A stretch of 64,000 nt of DNA. It comes from DASSFG01 sp035547915 (GTDB lineage: Bacteria > Planctomycetota > Planctomycetia > Pirellulales > JAICIG01). The notes beneath the pieces are model-generated. The model saw only the letters and a program-made list of their open reading frames with translations, did not search any database and was not told where the DNA came from. The stretch spans positions 115,430 to 179,429 of the forward strand of contig DASZTS010000140.1 of assembly GCA_035547915.1 (NCBI GenBank). The letters are read 5' to 3'. The position numbers and the translations under genes were made by a program. The number at the start of each line of letters is the position of its first letter. Within the stretch, counting starts at the first letter, position 1. Shown piece by piece: positions 32,177 through 41,545 of the stretch.

Positions 32177-35100
32177 AACGACTCCTCGTTGTCGGGGTCT
32201 CGGTCTCGACCCCGGATCTCTCGGAACTGGCGGCTGCGGACGATCGTCTCGACGGCCGCCGAAAAGCGGTATTCGTTCTCGGCCAGGTTGCGCTCGATGT
32301 CGTGCACGAGCGGCATGTCGGAAAGCTGTACGCCGCGGCCCAAGGCATATCCTAACAGCTTTCGGCAGAATTGCCGCACGATCGCGTCGCGCCGCACGGT
32401 GGTCAAATATTGTCGCAATCCGTCGATCCCCTCAATCTGGGCACCGTCGGCCAGCACGGTGCGCGTATCGACGGGCCGGTCGGAAAGGTCCTTGTCGCGC
32501 CGGCCACCGATGGCATCGAATCCTTCCAGTGCGAAACCGAGCGGATCGATCCGCGCGTGGCAGTGCGCACAGCGCTCGTCGCTCGTATGCTTTTCGACTA
32601 ACTGCCGCACGGTGAGCCCCGCGGTGGCCGTTTCGTCTTCGGGCAGGCGGGGCACGTCTTTGGGCGGACGCGGCAAACGCTCGCCGAGCAGCACCTCGCT
32701 CACCCAGTTGCCGCGCAGGATGGGGCTGGTGCGCGACGCGCCCGATTGTTTGGCCAGCGTGGCGGCCAGACCCAGGACGCCACCGCGGCCGTAGCGCCGC
32801 GCCCCGTCGATCCGTCGCCAGGCATCGCCCGTCACCTCGGGTATTCCGTAATGTTTGGCGAGTTGCTCGTTGACGAAGAGATGGTCGGCGTTCCAGATTT
32901 CGAGCACTGAGCCGTCGCGCTGGAAGAGATCGGTGAAGAACCGGATGGATTCTTCGTACATGCTGCCGCGCAGGCCGACAAAGGCGGGGAAATGTCGCTC
33001 GCTCTTCTCGTCGAGCGCGTCGAAGTCGTAGATGTGCAACCACTGGCAGGCGAATTCGCTGGCCAGGCGCCGCGTGCGGGCGTCGCCGAGCATGCGGCGG
33101 GCCTGTTGCGCCAGCACGTCGGGTTCCGTTAGGCGGCCGTCGGCGGCCGTCTGTTGCAACTCGTCGTCGCCGGTCGACGACCAGAGAAAGTAACTCAGCC
33201 GATTGGCCAGTTCCCAGTTCGACACCGGCTGGGCCTGGTTGCCCGGCGGGGCTTCTTCCAGCCGATACAGAAATGCGGGGGCGGCGAAGACACGGGCCAA
33301 CGTCAGCCGGAAAGCATCGTCGTGCGGCAGCTCCTGTTTCCTGAGCCGAGCATAAAGCGCGTGCAAGTCGTCGCGTTCGTGCGACGCCAAGGGGCGGCGA
33401 TAGGCCCGCGCGGCAAACGCGACCAGTGCGGCCAACTGCCGCGGTTCGCATTCGAGCAGCCGCGTGCGAAACTCGGCCGCGTGTTCGTGGATCGGCTTGC
33501 GCAAGGGTTCGAGTATCCGCGGGTCGCTGTCCTGCGTGGCGTATTCCATGATCTGGGCGAACGAATCGACGATCGTCAGCGGATCTTGGCTGATGAAGTG
33601 CAACTCGTCCCACAGACGATCGAGCCGCGCCCGCTGCGCGTCGTCGAGCATCAATTGCAGGAGCGGCCCGTCTTCGCGATGAAACTGGGAGATGGTGATC
33701 ACCTCGTCGACGGGTACGATGCGGCTATAGCACACGGCCGCGGGAAACAGGTGGCGGAAGTCGGCGAAAGCGGCAACGAAGCGGGCTCGCGCCGCCGATG
33801 CGTCGTTCACCAACACCGGCGCGTCGGCCCGCAGGCGATCGAGCGGGGCGGGCGCAGCCGTCGCTACGAAGAGCTGGGCGCTTCCCTCGTTCGCGCCGAC
33901 GTCTAACACGCCGGTCGTCACCAACTCGCAGCCGGCCACCAGATCGGCCGGCAGGCGGATTTCGATGACCGAGGGGGCCTGCACGCAAAGGTCGGCCGCA
34001 TCGGCCGCCGATCCGTCGGGCCGACGGCCGAAGAGGGCCGGATCGAGACCCCATGCGGGCTGCGGCTCCGATTTCTCGGTCGTTTCGGTTGCGGCAGCGT
34101 CGGTTGTGGCCGCCGGTGCGGAGCCCGCCTTCGCGCGGGCCGCTGCAAAGAGTGGCCCGCTCAACGAGGTGAGTTGCCGATAGAGCAACGCGTCGGGATG
34201 GTTCTTGTCGGCCGGCGGCGCTCCGAGCAGCAGTTGCTGAACTTCGCCGGCGAGTGCCCGTTTTTCATCGGCCGAACTGGTCGATTGCCAGCGGGCCAGC
34301 AGCGAGCCGGCCGGGACGAGCGGTGCCGTATCGCCCCCTTTGACCGGCTCGGTATAGAAATGCCAGACGTTCAGGTTGCCGAAACGGTCGGCATGGGGGT
34401 TGCCGGCGAGCACGTCGCCCGACACGTCGCCGCTCAGGCTCCACTTGCGGTCCGCCGTTTCGATCACGAACTCCACGTCGGTCAGATCGCACGAATGATT
34501 GCCGTCGCGCGGGCCGATGACGAGCGAGATCAGATCGCCCGGTTGCACGGCAAATTCGGCCGTCGGACCGACCGGCACGCCCGTGCCGCCCTGGGCCACG
34601 CCCGACGCGAGCTGTTGGCGCGTCTTGCCGCGGCGCCATTGCACCGACCAGGTCACGCCGTTGCCGCACTCGGGATGGGCATGCGTCACGATGCCGCTCA
34701 CGCGCACCTGGCCGGCGATCGGGCTCTGCCAGCCGACGGCGGCGCTCAACGTGGGCGACGGGTGGACGGCCACGCCGTGCGCCTTCATGTTGCCGGGAAT
34801 GCGCACATGCTGGTCGGACGAATTGGCGACGAGCAGCGGGGTCTCGCCCGAGCCCCAACCGCGGACGAAATCGTAGTTGCCCGATCGCTCCATCTTTGAC
34901 TTGAAGTGATCGAGATGGATCGCCGCGCTATCGCCGATGCCCAGATAATCGAGCCAGGCCGTCAGCGATTCTTCGCCGACTTCGAAGCGGACGGCCAACG
35001 CGGCCCGATCGAGTGGGCCGCTCGCGGCGCTGGCCTCGGCCGCCGCCATCAGGCATTGCGAGGTGGCGGCGAACAGCGTTTGTCGTCGGGCCACAAGCTC

Positions 35101-36327
35101 ACGGGTGAGGTTGCGCACGTCGCGCAGGAGGAGATCGGTCCGTCCCGGCGCGACCAGGCGGGGTGACTGCCACACGACCATGTCGGCCGCTTCGCCGTCT
35201 CCGGCGGTGCCCGCGGCGAGATAGAGAGTCACGGCGCTGCCGTCGGCCGCTTCGGGAACCTTGAATCGCATCTCCTGGCGCGACGTGAGCGGATCGACCG
35301 CCACGATGCGCGGCTTCATGTGCCCGACATTCTGGAATCTCGACAGCACGGCTTGCCAATTGGCCACCTCGCCGGCGAGCGGTGCGGCACCGCCGGCGGC
35401 GGCGCTCCGCCAATCGGTTCGCAATGCTTCGAGCAGGATCGACGGCGCCTGCGCGGCGGGCGTGTCGCCTGAGTTGCCGTGCAGAGTCAGCCATAGCAAC
35501 GTGAGGTAACGGGCATTGAGCCCGCGCTCGGCGGCGACGGTCTCGATCGATTTCCGTCCACCGGACAGAGCTTCGCGCTCGTCGAGCGTGGCCGACAGAT
35601 ACCTGTCGAGCGGCAGCCGGCCATCGCCGTCGGCGAATTGGGCATAGAACTGCTTGAGTTGGTTGATGATCTCGTCGGACCAATCGCGGCGCGTCGTGCC
35701 CAGGGAGAATCGCATACCGTCGGGCAACAACACGGCGTGCGAGGCGATCTCCTTACCCGCATCGAGATACTTGGTGAACAGCGCCGGCGACATGGCCAGC
35801 GCCGCTCCGGCGTTTGAAAATCCTTCGCCCGCCGCGCCATCGGCCGGAAATTCGCGGGCCGGCTGCAAATCGATCTGGGTGAGATCGCGGACGGTGTACG
35901 TGTATTGTGCGTTGTTCAACCTCCGCAGCAGTACCGGTCCGGGGTCGCCGGCCCCGGCGTGGGCTTCGGCATCGAGATAACGATCGACCCAGGCCCGCAA
36001 CTGCTTGCGCTCTTCGGGCGAGGGCTGTTTGGCCGACTTGGGAGGCATCTCGCCGTTATCGAGCATCTCGGCCACTTTTTGCCAGATGCGCGGCGTGCGC
36101 CGTACCTCGGCCAACGAAGCGAAGACTTCCAGATCGAGCTCCCCTTCTCGCGCGCTCGTCGAGTGGCACTCTAGGCAGTAATTGGCCAGGATTGGACGGG
36201 TCACGCGGCCATAGCGCTCGGCCAACGCGTCGAACGACTCGGGACCATCCGCCAAGCCGCGTGCGGCCCAGCAGGTGGTCGAGACCAGACAGGCCAGCGC
36301 GAGGCTTCGAACATACAAGGGGTGCAA
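32173..36327 (-). CDS. DUF1587/DUF1592/DUF1588/DUF1585 protein with cytochrome-like CxxCH motifs
   Basis: About 1384 aa from a TTG at 36327, which has GAGGA 7 bases upstream. The next residues form a signal peptide (LYVRSLALACLVSTTCWA). The domain order is a PSCyt1-like heme site (ANYCLECHSTS), DUF1587 (RLNNAQYTYTVRDLT), a long middle region with carbohydrate-binding-like beta sequence, DUF1592 (ANRLSYFLWSSTGDDEL), DUF1588 (GGVLGLAATLAKQSG, then CAHCHARIDPLGFALE) and DUF1585 (FCRKLLGYALGRGVQLSD). It is longer than most relatives because of the middle region. It is probably an exported heme-containing protein acting with the DUF1552 partner; the substrate is unknown. Confidence 0.93.
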   Translation of the reverse strand: MHPLYVRSLALACLVSTTCWAARGLADGPESFDALAERYGRVTRPILANYCLECHSTSAREGELDLEVFASLAEVRRTPRIWQKVAEMLDNGEMPPKSAKQPSPEERKQLRAWVDRYLDAEAHAGAGDPGPVLLRRLNNAQYTYTVRDLTQIDLQPAREFPADGAAGEGFSNAGAALAMSPALFTKYLDAGKEIASHAVLLPDGMRFSLGTTRRDWSDEIINQLKQFYAQFADGDGRLPLDRYLSATLDEREALSGGRKSIETVAAERGLNARYLTLLWLTLHGNSGDTPAAQAPSILLEALRTDWRSAAAGGAAPLAGEVANWQAVLSRFQNVGHMKPRIVAVDPLTSRQEMRFKVPEAADGSAVTLYLAAGTAGDGEAADMVVWQSPRLVAPGRTDLLLRDVRNLTRELVARRQTLFAATSQCLMAAAEASAASGPLDRAALAVRFEVGEESLTAWLDYLGIGDSAAIHLDHFKSKMERSGNYDFVRGWGSGETPLLVANSSDQHVRIPGNMKAHGVAVHPSPTLSAAVGWQSPIAGQVRVSGIVTHAHPECGNGVTWSVQWRRGKTRQQLASGVAQGGTGVPVGPTAEFAVQPGDLISLVIGPRDGNHSCDLTDVEFVIETADRKWSLSGDVSGDVLAGNPHADRFGNLNVWHFYTEPVKGGDTAPLVPAGSLLARWQSTSSADEKRALAGEVQQLLLGAPPADKNHPDALLYRQLTSLSGPLFAAARAKAGSAPAATTDAAATETTEKSEPQPAWGLDPALFGRRPDGSAADAADLCVQAPSVIEIRLPADLVAGCELVTTGVLDVGANEGSAQLFVATAAPAPLDRLRADAPVLVNDASAARARFVAAFADFRHLFPAAVCYSRIVPVDEVITISQFHREDGPLLQLMLDDAQRARLDRLWDELHFISQDPLTIVDSFAQIMEYATQDSDPRILEPLRKPIHEHAAEFRTRLLECEPRQLAALVAFAARAYRRPLASHERDDLHALYARLRKQELPHDDAFRLTLARVFAAPAFLYRLEEAPPGNQAQPVSNWELANRLSYFLWSSTGDDELQQTAADGRLTEPDVLAQQARRMLGDARTRRLASEFACQWLHIYDFDALDEKSERHFPAFVGLRGSMYEESIRFFTDLFQRDGSVLEIWNADHLFVNEQLAKHYGIPEVTGDAWRRIDGARRYGRGGVLGLAATLAKQSGASRTSPILRGNWVSEVLLGERLPRPPKDVPRLPEDETATAGLTVRQLVEKHTSDERCAHCHARIDPLGFALEGFDAIGGRRDKDLSDRPVDTRTVLADGAQIEGIDGLRQYLTTVRRDAIVRQFCRKLLGYALGRGVQLSDMPLVHDIERNLAENEYRFSAAVETIVRSRQFREIRGRDRDPDNEESL

Positions 36328-36442
36328 GAGAGGATCCTCGGTGGTGGGTGCCCCGCTGCCGCCAAATCGACAATATCGCCCGACAAGCGGCGGGTCAACT
36401 TCCGGACTGGACACGGCGCGGCGTGGAGGCCACAAAGGACGG

Positions 36443-37513
36443 ATGGACCCCGCCGGGCTGACGAACACCCTCAAAGACGATGCGCGGCGGCTGGGCTTTG
36501 CGCTCTCGGGCGTCTGCCCGGCGGTCACTCCCACCGGCATTCATCGTTTTCAGGCCTGGTTGGATGCCGGTTTCGCCGGCGAGATGCGTTACCTCGTCGA
36601 GCGCCGCGCGGCGTACGATCATCCGCGGCATGTCTTGGCGGGCGTGCGCAGTCTGCTGTTGTTGGGTCTTCCCTATCGCACGGCCGAACCGGTCCCCGCC
36701 GGCCAGGGGCAGGGGCGCGTCTCGCGCTATGCCTGGGGTACCGACTACCACGACCTGATCCATGATCGGCTGAAGCAACTCTCCGCGCGGCTTGTCGCAC
36801 TCGTGCCACAGGCGATGGTGCGGGGAGTCGTCGATACCGCGCCCCTCTTGGAACGCGAGTTCGCCCAGCTCGCGGGCTTGGGCTGGATCGGCAAGAACAC
36901 GTTGCTGCTCAACAAGCAGCACGGAAGCTGGTTCTTCTTGGCGGCATTGCTGACCGATGTCGAACTCGCCTACGACGCACCGCACGAGGCCGACCACTGT
37001 GGCACATGCCGGGCCTGCCTCGACGCTTGCCCGACACGGGCCTTCTTGGAGCCCTATGTTCTCGACAGCCGCCGTTGCATCAGCTACCTCACCATCGAGC
37101 TGCGCGAGTCGGTTCCGGTCGAGTTGCGCGACGGGTTGGGCGACTGGGTTTTCGGTTGCGACGTCTGTCAGGATGTCTGCCCCTGGAACAATCGAGCACC
37201 CACGGTAGACGATCGGGCATTGCAACCGACGCCAGGCTCCAACCCGCTCGACCTGATCGAACTCTTCCGGTTGGATGACGAGGCCTTTCGCCGTCGCTTT
37301 CGCGGCACGCCGCTCTGGCGATCGAAGCGCAGGGGCTTGCTGAGAAACGCGGCGCTGGTGCTGGGCAATCAACGATCTCGAAGCGCCGTCGCGGTGCTCA
37401 CGCGCGGATTGTCCGACAGCGAACCGCTCGTGCGCGAGGCATGTGCTTGGGCGCTGGAACGGATCGACGACCTAACGATTACCGAACAATGCGCTAGTGA
37501 AGATGGGGTGTGA
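36443..37513 (+). CDS. queG: Epoxyqueuosine reductase
   Basis: 356 aa from the ATG at 36443. QueG uses cobalamin and two 4Fe-4S clusters to reduce epoxyqueuosine to queuosine in tRNA. The DUF1730 N-terminal domain is followed by VVDTAPLLEREFAQLAGLGWIGKNT and two ferredoxin motifs, CGTCRACLDACP and CDVCQDVCPWN. The C-terminal HEAT-like tail matches the family. The gene runs divergently from the DUF1592 gene with a 115-bp gap. It is monocistronic here. Confidence 0.96.
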   Translation: MDPAGLTNTLKDDARRLGFALSGVCPAVTPTGIHRFQAWLDAGFAGEMRYLVERRAAYDHPRHVLAGVRSLLLLGLPYRTAEPVPAGQGQGRVSRYAWGTDYHDLIHDRLKQLSARLVALVPQAMVRGVVDTAPLLEREFAQLAGLGWIGKNTLLLNKQHGSWFFLAALLTDVELAYDAPHEADHCGTCRACLDACPTRAFLEPYVLDSRRCISYLTIELRESVPVELRDGLGDWVFGCDVCQDVCPWNNRAPTVDDRALQPTPGSNPLDLIELFRLDDEAFRRRFRGTPLWRSKRRGLLRNAALVLGNQRSRSAVAVLTRGLSDSEPLVREACAWALERIDDLTITEQCASEDGV

Positions 37514-37722
37514 TGGGAAGATAAATGACGCTTGTCTGTCGTTTGTACAGGCAATGCGTATTTTTCAAGCGGCTGCCCGGAGCGGGCGGCGGAGTAGTCT
37601 GGGTGACTATTGAGTAAACGTCGAAGAAAAGGCGTATTTGCTCTCCATCTGCCGTTGCTTGTCGTCGCTTGGCACATAGGTTGCATGCCGTGCTGGCGAT
37701 CTTTTTACCACAGGAGGCTGGA

Positions 37723-37992
37723 ATGCAGGCGATCACCGAAACGATCTCGGCCGAGGCCGACCGCGATTTGGAGCGGCGGGTAGTAAACTATTTGGCCGGA
37801 CGGCACGTACCAGGGCTGCGGCATTTGGAAGTGGAGGCCCGTAACGGTACGGTAACCCTGCGAGGTCGTGTTTACAGCTTCTATGAGAAGCAGTTGTGCC
37901 AGGAGTCTTGCCGCCGGGTCGCCGGCGTGGTTCGGTATGTCGACGCCGTCGACGTCGCCTATGCTGCGGCGCGTACAGCGCTGGCATCCTAA
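37723..37992 (+). CDS. BON-domain protein
   Basis: 89 aa from the ATG at 37723, with AGGAGG 5 bases upstream. A single BON domain is visible: RRVVNYLAGRHVPGLRHLEVEA, NGTVTLRGRVYSFYEKQL and VAGVVRYVDAVDV. BON domains bind phospholipid or other ligands, usually in envelope proteins. No signal peptide is seen, so it may be cytoplasmic. Confidence 0.88.
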   Translation: MQAITETISAEADRDLERRVVNYLAGRHVPGLRHLEVEARNGTVTLRGRVYSFYEKQLCQESCRRVAGVVRYVDAVDVAYAAARTALAS

Positions 37993-38020
37993 GTATTGGC
38001 CTCCTAAATCCCGCCTCCTG

Positions 38021-38122
38021 GGAGCGGCTGACAAAACCTGAAAGCCGGCGCGATGTGAGCGAAAAATCGGTGGTGAAACGCCGATTTTTGGAGTCCGGAT
38101 CCGGTTTGTCGGTTTCTCTAAA
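38021..38122 (-). repeat. Dispersed structured repeat, full-length copy F (reverse orientation)
   Basis: Read on the minus strand: AGAGAAACCGACAAACCGGA ... AAAAATCGGCGTTTCACCACCGATTTTTCGC ... CAGGTTTTGTCAGCCGCTCC. It matches copies A, E and G along the full length, and the central AAAATCGG/CCGATTTT hairpin is especially clear. Confidence 0.8.
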
Positions 38123-39153
38123 TACTGGGGCCTTCCCTCATTCTGGGACCGTCCCTCTCGCGCAAGCACCGTTTGTCTGAGCCGATGTCTCGCCGATTGG
38201 GGCGCACGCCCGGCTTGGGAGGGACCGGTTATGGCGGGCGCGACGCATGTCGTTCGGCTGCGCCGGGTTCCACGCGCGGCGCGGTGGCAGGGTGACGCGC
38301 GTCGGGATTCGACTTCAACCGAAATCGGTAGGCGAGTTACGACGCCCGTCGAGTGCGCCGGGCGACACAACGGTCATCTCGACCGAGTTTTCGTCGGGTG
38401 AAAGCCCGGCGCGGGTGCGCAATTGCCGTGGGCTCCATTCGGAGCGGATCGAAGCCGCCCGTTCGGCGATCTCAGCGGGTGTGGGCCAATTCCCTTCAAC
38501 ATTCGGTCGCGGCCTCGAGCGCATCGGTGCAGAACTCCTCGGATAAAGTCAGGTGGCCACCGGCTTTTGCGTCCGGCGATGTTGTAAAACCGGGCTCGTC
38601 GCAAGCAATTGGTATGCCGAGGAAGATAAGCCCGCGGCGATGGGCGTTTTGCTCGGAAAATGGCTGTTTGCGGCTCGAAAGAGGGCGATCGCCCAGTACG
38701 GTTGATGGTGCCGCATCGACCAACCTGACGCCGGCCGGCACAGATGACGCGGCACAACCGCTGGACCCGAAGGCTACCGAGGTAGAAAGCCCGAGGGTGC
38801 GGCGAGAATCGCGGCGACGGAAGGGGAAGACGAAACCGCGCCGGCAGTATCCGCCACACGCCGGGCGCGGCCCATCGCCGGACGCTCCGCAGGCGCTGGC
38901 GGGCGCCGGCATGGAGTGCCGACAACGACGAAAGCTTACTGGAGAAGAGCGTCGCACGACACCCTACCTCCGAGGCGGCGCATCAAAAGGAACCCCGCCT
39001 CGCTCACCGACACGCTCGGGGGCTGGCCCGGCCCGGCCATTATCGAAACAGTTATCGGCGAAGCTGCATCCCATGCGACGCAAAGTCATCGGAGGCAAGT
39101 ATGTTCGAGCGTCGTGAGGACTCGACTAAGACCCGGCGGTGGTCATCGCGAGT

Positions 39154-39270
39154 TCCGGCAGTACCGGCAGTAATTCCCGCCTACGCGCGTGAAAAAGGAA
39201 AAGCACAGGGGAAGAGAACATGAAAAAGGAAACAAGGTAGGTAGCGGGAATTACTGCCGGTACTGCCGGA
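39154..39270. repeat. 27-bp perfect inverted repeat around a purine-rich loop
   Basis: The left arm 39154-39180 and right arm 39244-39270 are perfectly complementary over 27 bp. Each arm contains a tandem CCGGCAGTA CCGGCAGTA followed by ATTCCCGC. The 63-bp interior is A/G-rich with a direct repeat (GTGAAAAAGGAAA and ATGAAAAAGGAAA). It could be a small MITE-like element or a very stable RNA hairpin. No coding sequence. Confidence 0.8.
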
Positions 39271-39520
39271 CCAGACCGACGATCCCCCCACTTCCAGGGG
39301 CAGCAGCATGAATCCACAGCGGTTCCAACGTGTCGCCAGTGCCTCAGCCGTCTTCCAGGATGTGGTTGTGAGGTTCTCCTTGGCGCTGGTTGTCGGGATG
39401 ACCCAGACGATCCGATCACCACCGGCACCCTGTCAGCCCATGCCCTAGCGGGGCGGCAACTGTTATAATTCCCGATCTGTCCAAGAAGCAGGCAAATACC
39501 TCTACCGAACGCATTCGCAC

Positions 39521-40486
39521 ATGGCCGACTACGCCCATCCCGAAGTCCTGGTAAGCACCGATTGGGTCGAAGAGCACCGCAAGGATCCGAATCTCCGGGT
39601 GGTCGAATCGGACGAGGACGTCTTGCTCTACCACCAAGGGCATATTCCCGAGGCGGTCAAGATCGATTGGCAGACCGACTTACAGGATTCGCTCGTCCGC
39701 GATTACATCGGCAAGGAGAAGTTCGAGCAGCTCTGCCAATCGAAGGGCATCTCCAACGACACAACCGTGGTCTTCTACGGCGACAAGAACAACTGGTGGG
39801 CCTGCTACGCCTTCTGGACGTTCAAGCTCTATGGCCACGAAAAGTGCCTGATCATGAATGGCGGACGCAAACGGTGGGAGCTGGACGGGCGCGCGTGGTC
39901 GCGCGAGCCGGAGCCGACCTATCCCCGCGGCAGCTATGCAGCCAAGGACCAAGACAAGGCGATCCGCGCGTTCCGCGACGAAGTGCTCAAGCACCAGCGT
40001 GCCTGCAAGCCGCTCCTCGACGTCCGCTCGCCCGGCGAATACACGGGCGAGTTGTTCCACATGGAAGGCTACCCGCAGGAGGGCGCCCTCCGCGCCGGCC
40101 ACATCCCCGGTGCCGCGAACGTACCCTGGGCGCAGGCGGCCAACGACGACGGCACGTTCAAGTCCCGTAAGGACTTGGAGAATCTGTACCTCAAGCAGCA
40201 GGGGCTGAAGCGGCGCAGCCCGACGATCGCCTACTGCCGCATCGGCGAACGGTCGAGCCACACCTGGTTCGTGCTCAAGTACCTGCTCGGCTTCAACAAC
40301 GTGAAGAATTACGACGGCTCGTGGACCGAATGGGGCAACCTGGTCGGCGCACCGATCGAAAAGGGAATGCCGCAACCCAAGGCCCAAGAACCGGCCAAGG
40401 AGCCCGAGCCGGCGCCGGAAACGCACGAGGTGGCGACCGTCGGCGCCGAGGCGGGACACGCCGGGGGCGAACTCGGCGAGGGTTGA
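39521..40486 (+). CDS. Sulfurtransferase with two rhodanese domains
   Basis: 321 aa. The N-terminal inactive rhodanese domain (VLVSTDWVEEHRKD, HIPEAVKIDWQTDLQD, TTVVFYGDKNNWWACYAFW) is followed by the catalytic domain (LLDVRSPGEYTGE, HIPGAANVPWAQA, AYCRIGERSSHTW with the active Cys). The type matches thiosulfate sulfurtransferases, which carry sulfur as a Cys persulfide. A Pro/Glu/Ala-rich tail of about 35 residues is unusual. It lies 1 bp before the sufE-like gene, so the pair probably handles sulfur transfer together. Confidence 0.95.
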   Translation: MADYAHPEVLVSTDWVEEHRKDPNLRVVESDEDVLLYHQGHIPEAVKIDWQTDLQDSLVRDYIGKEKFEQLCQSKGISNDTTVVFYGDKNNWWACYAFWTFKLYGHEKCLIMNGGRKRWELDGRAWSREPEPTYPRGSYAAKDQDKAIRAFRDEVLKHQRACKPLLDVRSPGEYTGELFHMEGYPQEGALRAGHIPGAANVPWAQAANDDGTFKSRKDLENLYLKQQGLKRRSPTIAYCRIGERSSHTWFVLKYLLGFNNVKNYDGSWTEWGNLVGAPIEKGMPQPKAQEPAKEPEPAPETHEVATVGAEAGHAGGELGEG

Positions 40487-40487
40487 T

Positions 40488-40931
40488 ATGGCTGGCCGGG
40501 CGGAACAACGTCTGAACGAGATCGCGGCGGAGTTTACCGAGCTTGAGCCGCGCGAAAGGCTCGAGTTGTTGCTCGATTTCGCCGAGGGGCTGCCGGCCCT
40601 GCCCGAATCGCTCCGCGCCGAGCGCGAATCGGCCGACCATCGGGTCCACGAGTGCATGACGCCCGTCTATCTCTGGGTGCTGCCCGAGAACGGCCACGTG
40701 CAGATCCACGCCGAGGTGGCACCCGAGGCCCCCACCGTAAAAGGTTTTGTTGGTATCCTGGCCGACGCTTTTTCGGGTGCGACGCCCGAAGAATTGCTCG
40801 CCGTCTCACCCGATGTGATGCGGCGATTGGGTCTGATCGAGGCGCTGGGCATGGTTCGCATGCGTGGCCTGTCGGCCATTCTCAGCCGCATCCGGGCCGA
40901 GGCGGTCAAATTGGCGGCCCAGTCGGGTTAG
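40488..40931 (+). CDS. sufE: SufE-family sulfur acceptor protein
   Basis: 147 aa. The SufE fold is visible (LNEIAAEFTELEPRERLELLLDFAEGLP, then VHECMTPVYLWVLPENGHVQIHAEV and VKGFVGILADAFSGATPEELL). The acceptor Cys is in HECMTP, at the position used by SufE to take persulfide from SufS. Coupling to the rhodanese rather than to sufS is notable. Its stop overlaps the end of the convergent zinc-ribbon gene by 4 bp. Confidence 0.93.
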   Translation: MAGRAEQRLNEIAAEFTELEPRERLELLLDFAEGLPALPESLRAERESADHRVHECMTPVYLWVLPENGHVQIHAEVAPEAPTVKGFVGILADAFSGATPEELLAVSPDVMRRLGLIEALGMVRMRGLSAILSRIRAEAVKLAAQSG

Positions 40932-41398
40932 ATGGCCACGCCGCACTGCTTGCAGAACTTTGCGTCCTCGTCGTTGAGGGCGCTGCACTTCTGGCAGCGG
41001 ACCTTGACCGGCGGTTCGGACACAGGATGTTCTTTCTCTTCGCGGACCAGGCCCGTCTCCGCCAAGGCATCTCGCACCACGCCGCCCGCCATGCGACTCC
41101 ACGGCTCGATATCCTGACGGGCCTTTTCGGGATCGAGAAGGATGCCCGACCCCGCCAACCCTCTCACCGCGACGCCCGCCAGAACGACGCCGACGAAGAT
41201 CAGCACCATGCCGCCAACCGCTCGATAACCGGTCGACCGGACGTCGGCGTCAAAGTTCGCGAAGTCGCCGAAGTTCGCGATAGCCGTCACGAAGGTGGAA
41301 AGGAAGAGCAAGGCGCCGATCGCGGCCAGCGTCAGCCCGGCGTAGTACAGCCGCTTGCGGTTCGAGGAGAGTTGTCGTTGGGGGATGGTAGTCGGCAT
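40928..41398 (-). CDS. Two-helix membrane protein with C-terminal zinc ribbon
   Basis: 156 aa from the ATG at 41398, with AGAGGA just upstream. Two membrane segments (LYYAGLTLAAIGALLFLSTFV and AVGGMVLIFVGVVLAGVAVRGLA) are followed by a charged helix and a zinc ribbon at the extreme C-terminus (RCQKCSALNDEDAKFCKQCGVAI). The function is unknown. The architecture is common in planctomycetes. Confidence 0.8.
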   Translation of the reverse strand: MPTTIPQRQLSSNRKRLYYAGLTLAAIGALLFLSTFVTAIANFGDFANFDADVRSTGYRAVGGMVLIFVGVVLAGVAVRGLAGSGILLDPEKARQDIEPWSRMAGGVVRDALAETGLVREEKEHPVSEPPVKVRCQKCSALNDEDAKFCKQCGVAI

Positions 41399-41420
41399 CG
41401 TTCCTCTCGTTAGTTCTTGT

Positions 41421-41515
41421 AGAGCAACCGACAAAATCGAATCAAGCTTCGACAGAATCGGCGTTTCACGGCCGATTTTCGCCCCGCGGCGCTCCGACAG
41501 CCGGCAAGAAAGCGA
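41421..41515 (+). repeat. Dispersed structured repeat, full-length copy G
   Basis: AGAGCAACCGACAAAATCGAATCAAG, then AGAATCGGCGTTTCACGGCCGATTTTCGCCCCGCGG. The right arm is degenerate (GACAGCCGGCAAGAAAGCGAG). It lies between the zinc-ribbon gene and folC. Confidence 0.75.
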
Positions 41516-41545
41516 GACGCCTCCTCTACGTTATTTGTTATTTGA

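Larger units (their letters stand above)
37993..39520. other. 1.5-kb region without a recognisable gene
   Basis: All open frames are Arg/Ser/Pro-rich, overlap each other and lack motifs; the longest (38353-39117, plus) reads like a random high-GC frame. The region holds dispersed repeat copy F (38021-38122) and a 27-bp inverted repeat (39154-39270). It may be a decayed gene remnant or mobile-element landing site. Confidence 0.6.

Noticed and set aside
36395..37372. Minus-strand 325-aa frame
   Set aside because: Antisense of queG, which has both 4Fe-4S motifs.
38353..39117. Plus-strand 254-aa frame in the gene-poor region
   Set aside because: Arg/Ser/Pro-rich composition, no ribosome-binding site, no motif, and overlapping frames of similar length on the other strand.
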